A DNA stretch of 64,000 nucleotides from Hyphomicrobiales bacterium (lineage in GTDB: Bacteria; Pseudomonadota; Alphaproteobacteria; Rhizobiales; Rhizobiaceae): assembly GCA_900472625.1 (NCBI GenBank), contig UCIT01000015.1:157721-221720 (forward strand), read 5' to 3'. The position numbers and the translations under genes were made by a program. Shown here in pieces: positions 63,923-64,000 of this stretch (positions are counted from its first letter, which is position 1; the number at the start of each line of letters is the position of its first letter). Under the pieces are notes generated by a model. That model was not told the origin of the DNA. It did no database searches and saw only the letters and a list, made by a program, of their open reading frames with translations.

Positions 63923-64000
63923 GCCCTCCCCGACAACAGATGCCCTTGACTGAATCGCCGCAGTCGTTGAATGAGGTGGCTATGCGGGCGTGGCGAAACT

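Noticed and set aside
1..64000. Insertion sequences, prophage, CRISPR or conjugative genes
   Set aside because: No transposase, integrase, repeat-spacer pattern or transfer gene motif was seen anywhere; the two tRNA genes show no flanking integrase or duplicated 3' end.

Overview
The window is chromosomal DNA from an alphaproteobacterium, almost certainly a member of the Rhizobiaceae (Rhizobium/Agrobacterium/Ensifer group). Several loci typical of that family point this way. They are exoR (periplasmic repressor of the ExoS-ChvI system), a divergent aldR-type regulator and alanine dehydrogenase pair, an orfA(DUF47)-pit phosphate operon, a DUF2497/PopZ polar organiser, a BA14K protein, a SecD-SecF fusion, and the tatABC-scpAB-nagZ-SPOR-argS-dgt order. 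Coding density is high and codon use favours GC-rich third positions. I see no prophage, insertion sequence, CRISPR array or plasmid functions.

Layout. 1-3.6 kb: the 3' part of trmFO, then a minus-strand pair of an ETHE1-like MBL/rhodanese fusion and a 1-Cys peroxiredoxin, then a small membrane protein. 3.6-7.9 kb: a minus-strand membrane-biogenesis cluster of yajC, secDF, an Mth938-domain gene and a phytoene-synthase-like gene. The last two are the bacterial counterparts of the mitochondrial complex I assembly factors NDUFAF3 and NDUFAF6. 8-24.3 kb: a DUF815 ATPase facing a long minus-strand housekeeping array read dgt, argS, SPOR protein, nagZ, scpA, scpB, tatA, tatB, tatC, serS, surE, pcm and a degenerate LytM lipoprotein. 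24.5-34 kb: erpA and xth (plus), then exoR, a FadL-type porin, valS, popZ and a Pcm-like methyltransferase (minus).

34-41 kb is accessory-looking: tRNA-Cys, tRNA-Asn, very small membrane or secreted proteins, BA14K, the Pho-box-bearing DUF47-pit operon, an MFS exporter, lipoproteins and an RBBP9-type hydrolase. 41-49 kb is a stress module: photolyase, FAD oxidoreductase, DUF1365, cyclopropane fatty acid synthase and MFS symporter (plus), followed by an SDR and a ChrR-type anti-sigma factor (minus). Both the photolyase operon and chrR have a TGATCC-N18-TAA promoter of the RpoE/ChrR (singlet oxygen) type, so they look like one regulon. No sigma factor gene sits beside chrR, and its zinc anti-sigma motif has lost both cysteines.

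49-64 kb: cysK, an AlaX editing protein, mercaptopyruvate sulfurtransferase, a GNAT and DUF1203 (plus); ald/aldR; a DMT transporter; PilZ; a Tat-exported CpdB; a LysR regulator divergent from azoR; a membrane diguanylate cyclase; a HlyU-family protein; ilvA; and a VanZ-like membrane protein.

The strongest leads are regulatory or involve degenerate proteins. They are the paired RpoE-type promoters with an orphan, cysteine-less ChrR; the reversed Pho box in front of DUF47-pit; the inverted repeat covering the aldR start codon; nested palindromes upstream of the FadL gene; the NDUFAF3/NDUFAF6-like pair beside SecDF; and the LytM protein lacking zinc ligands. No wholly new system is evident.
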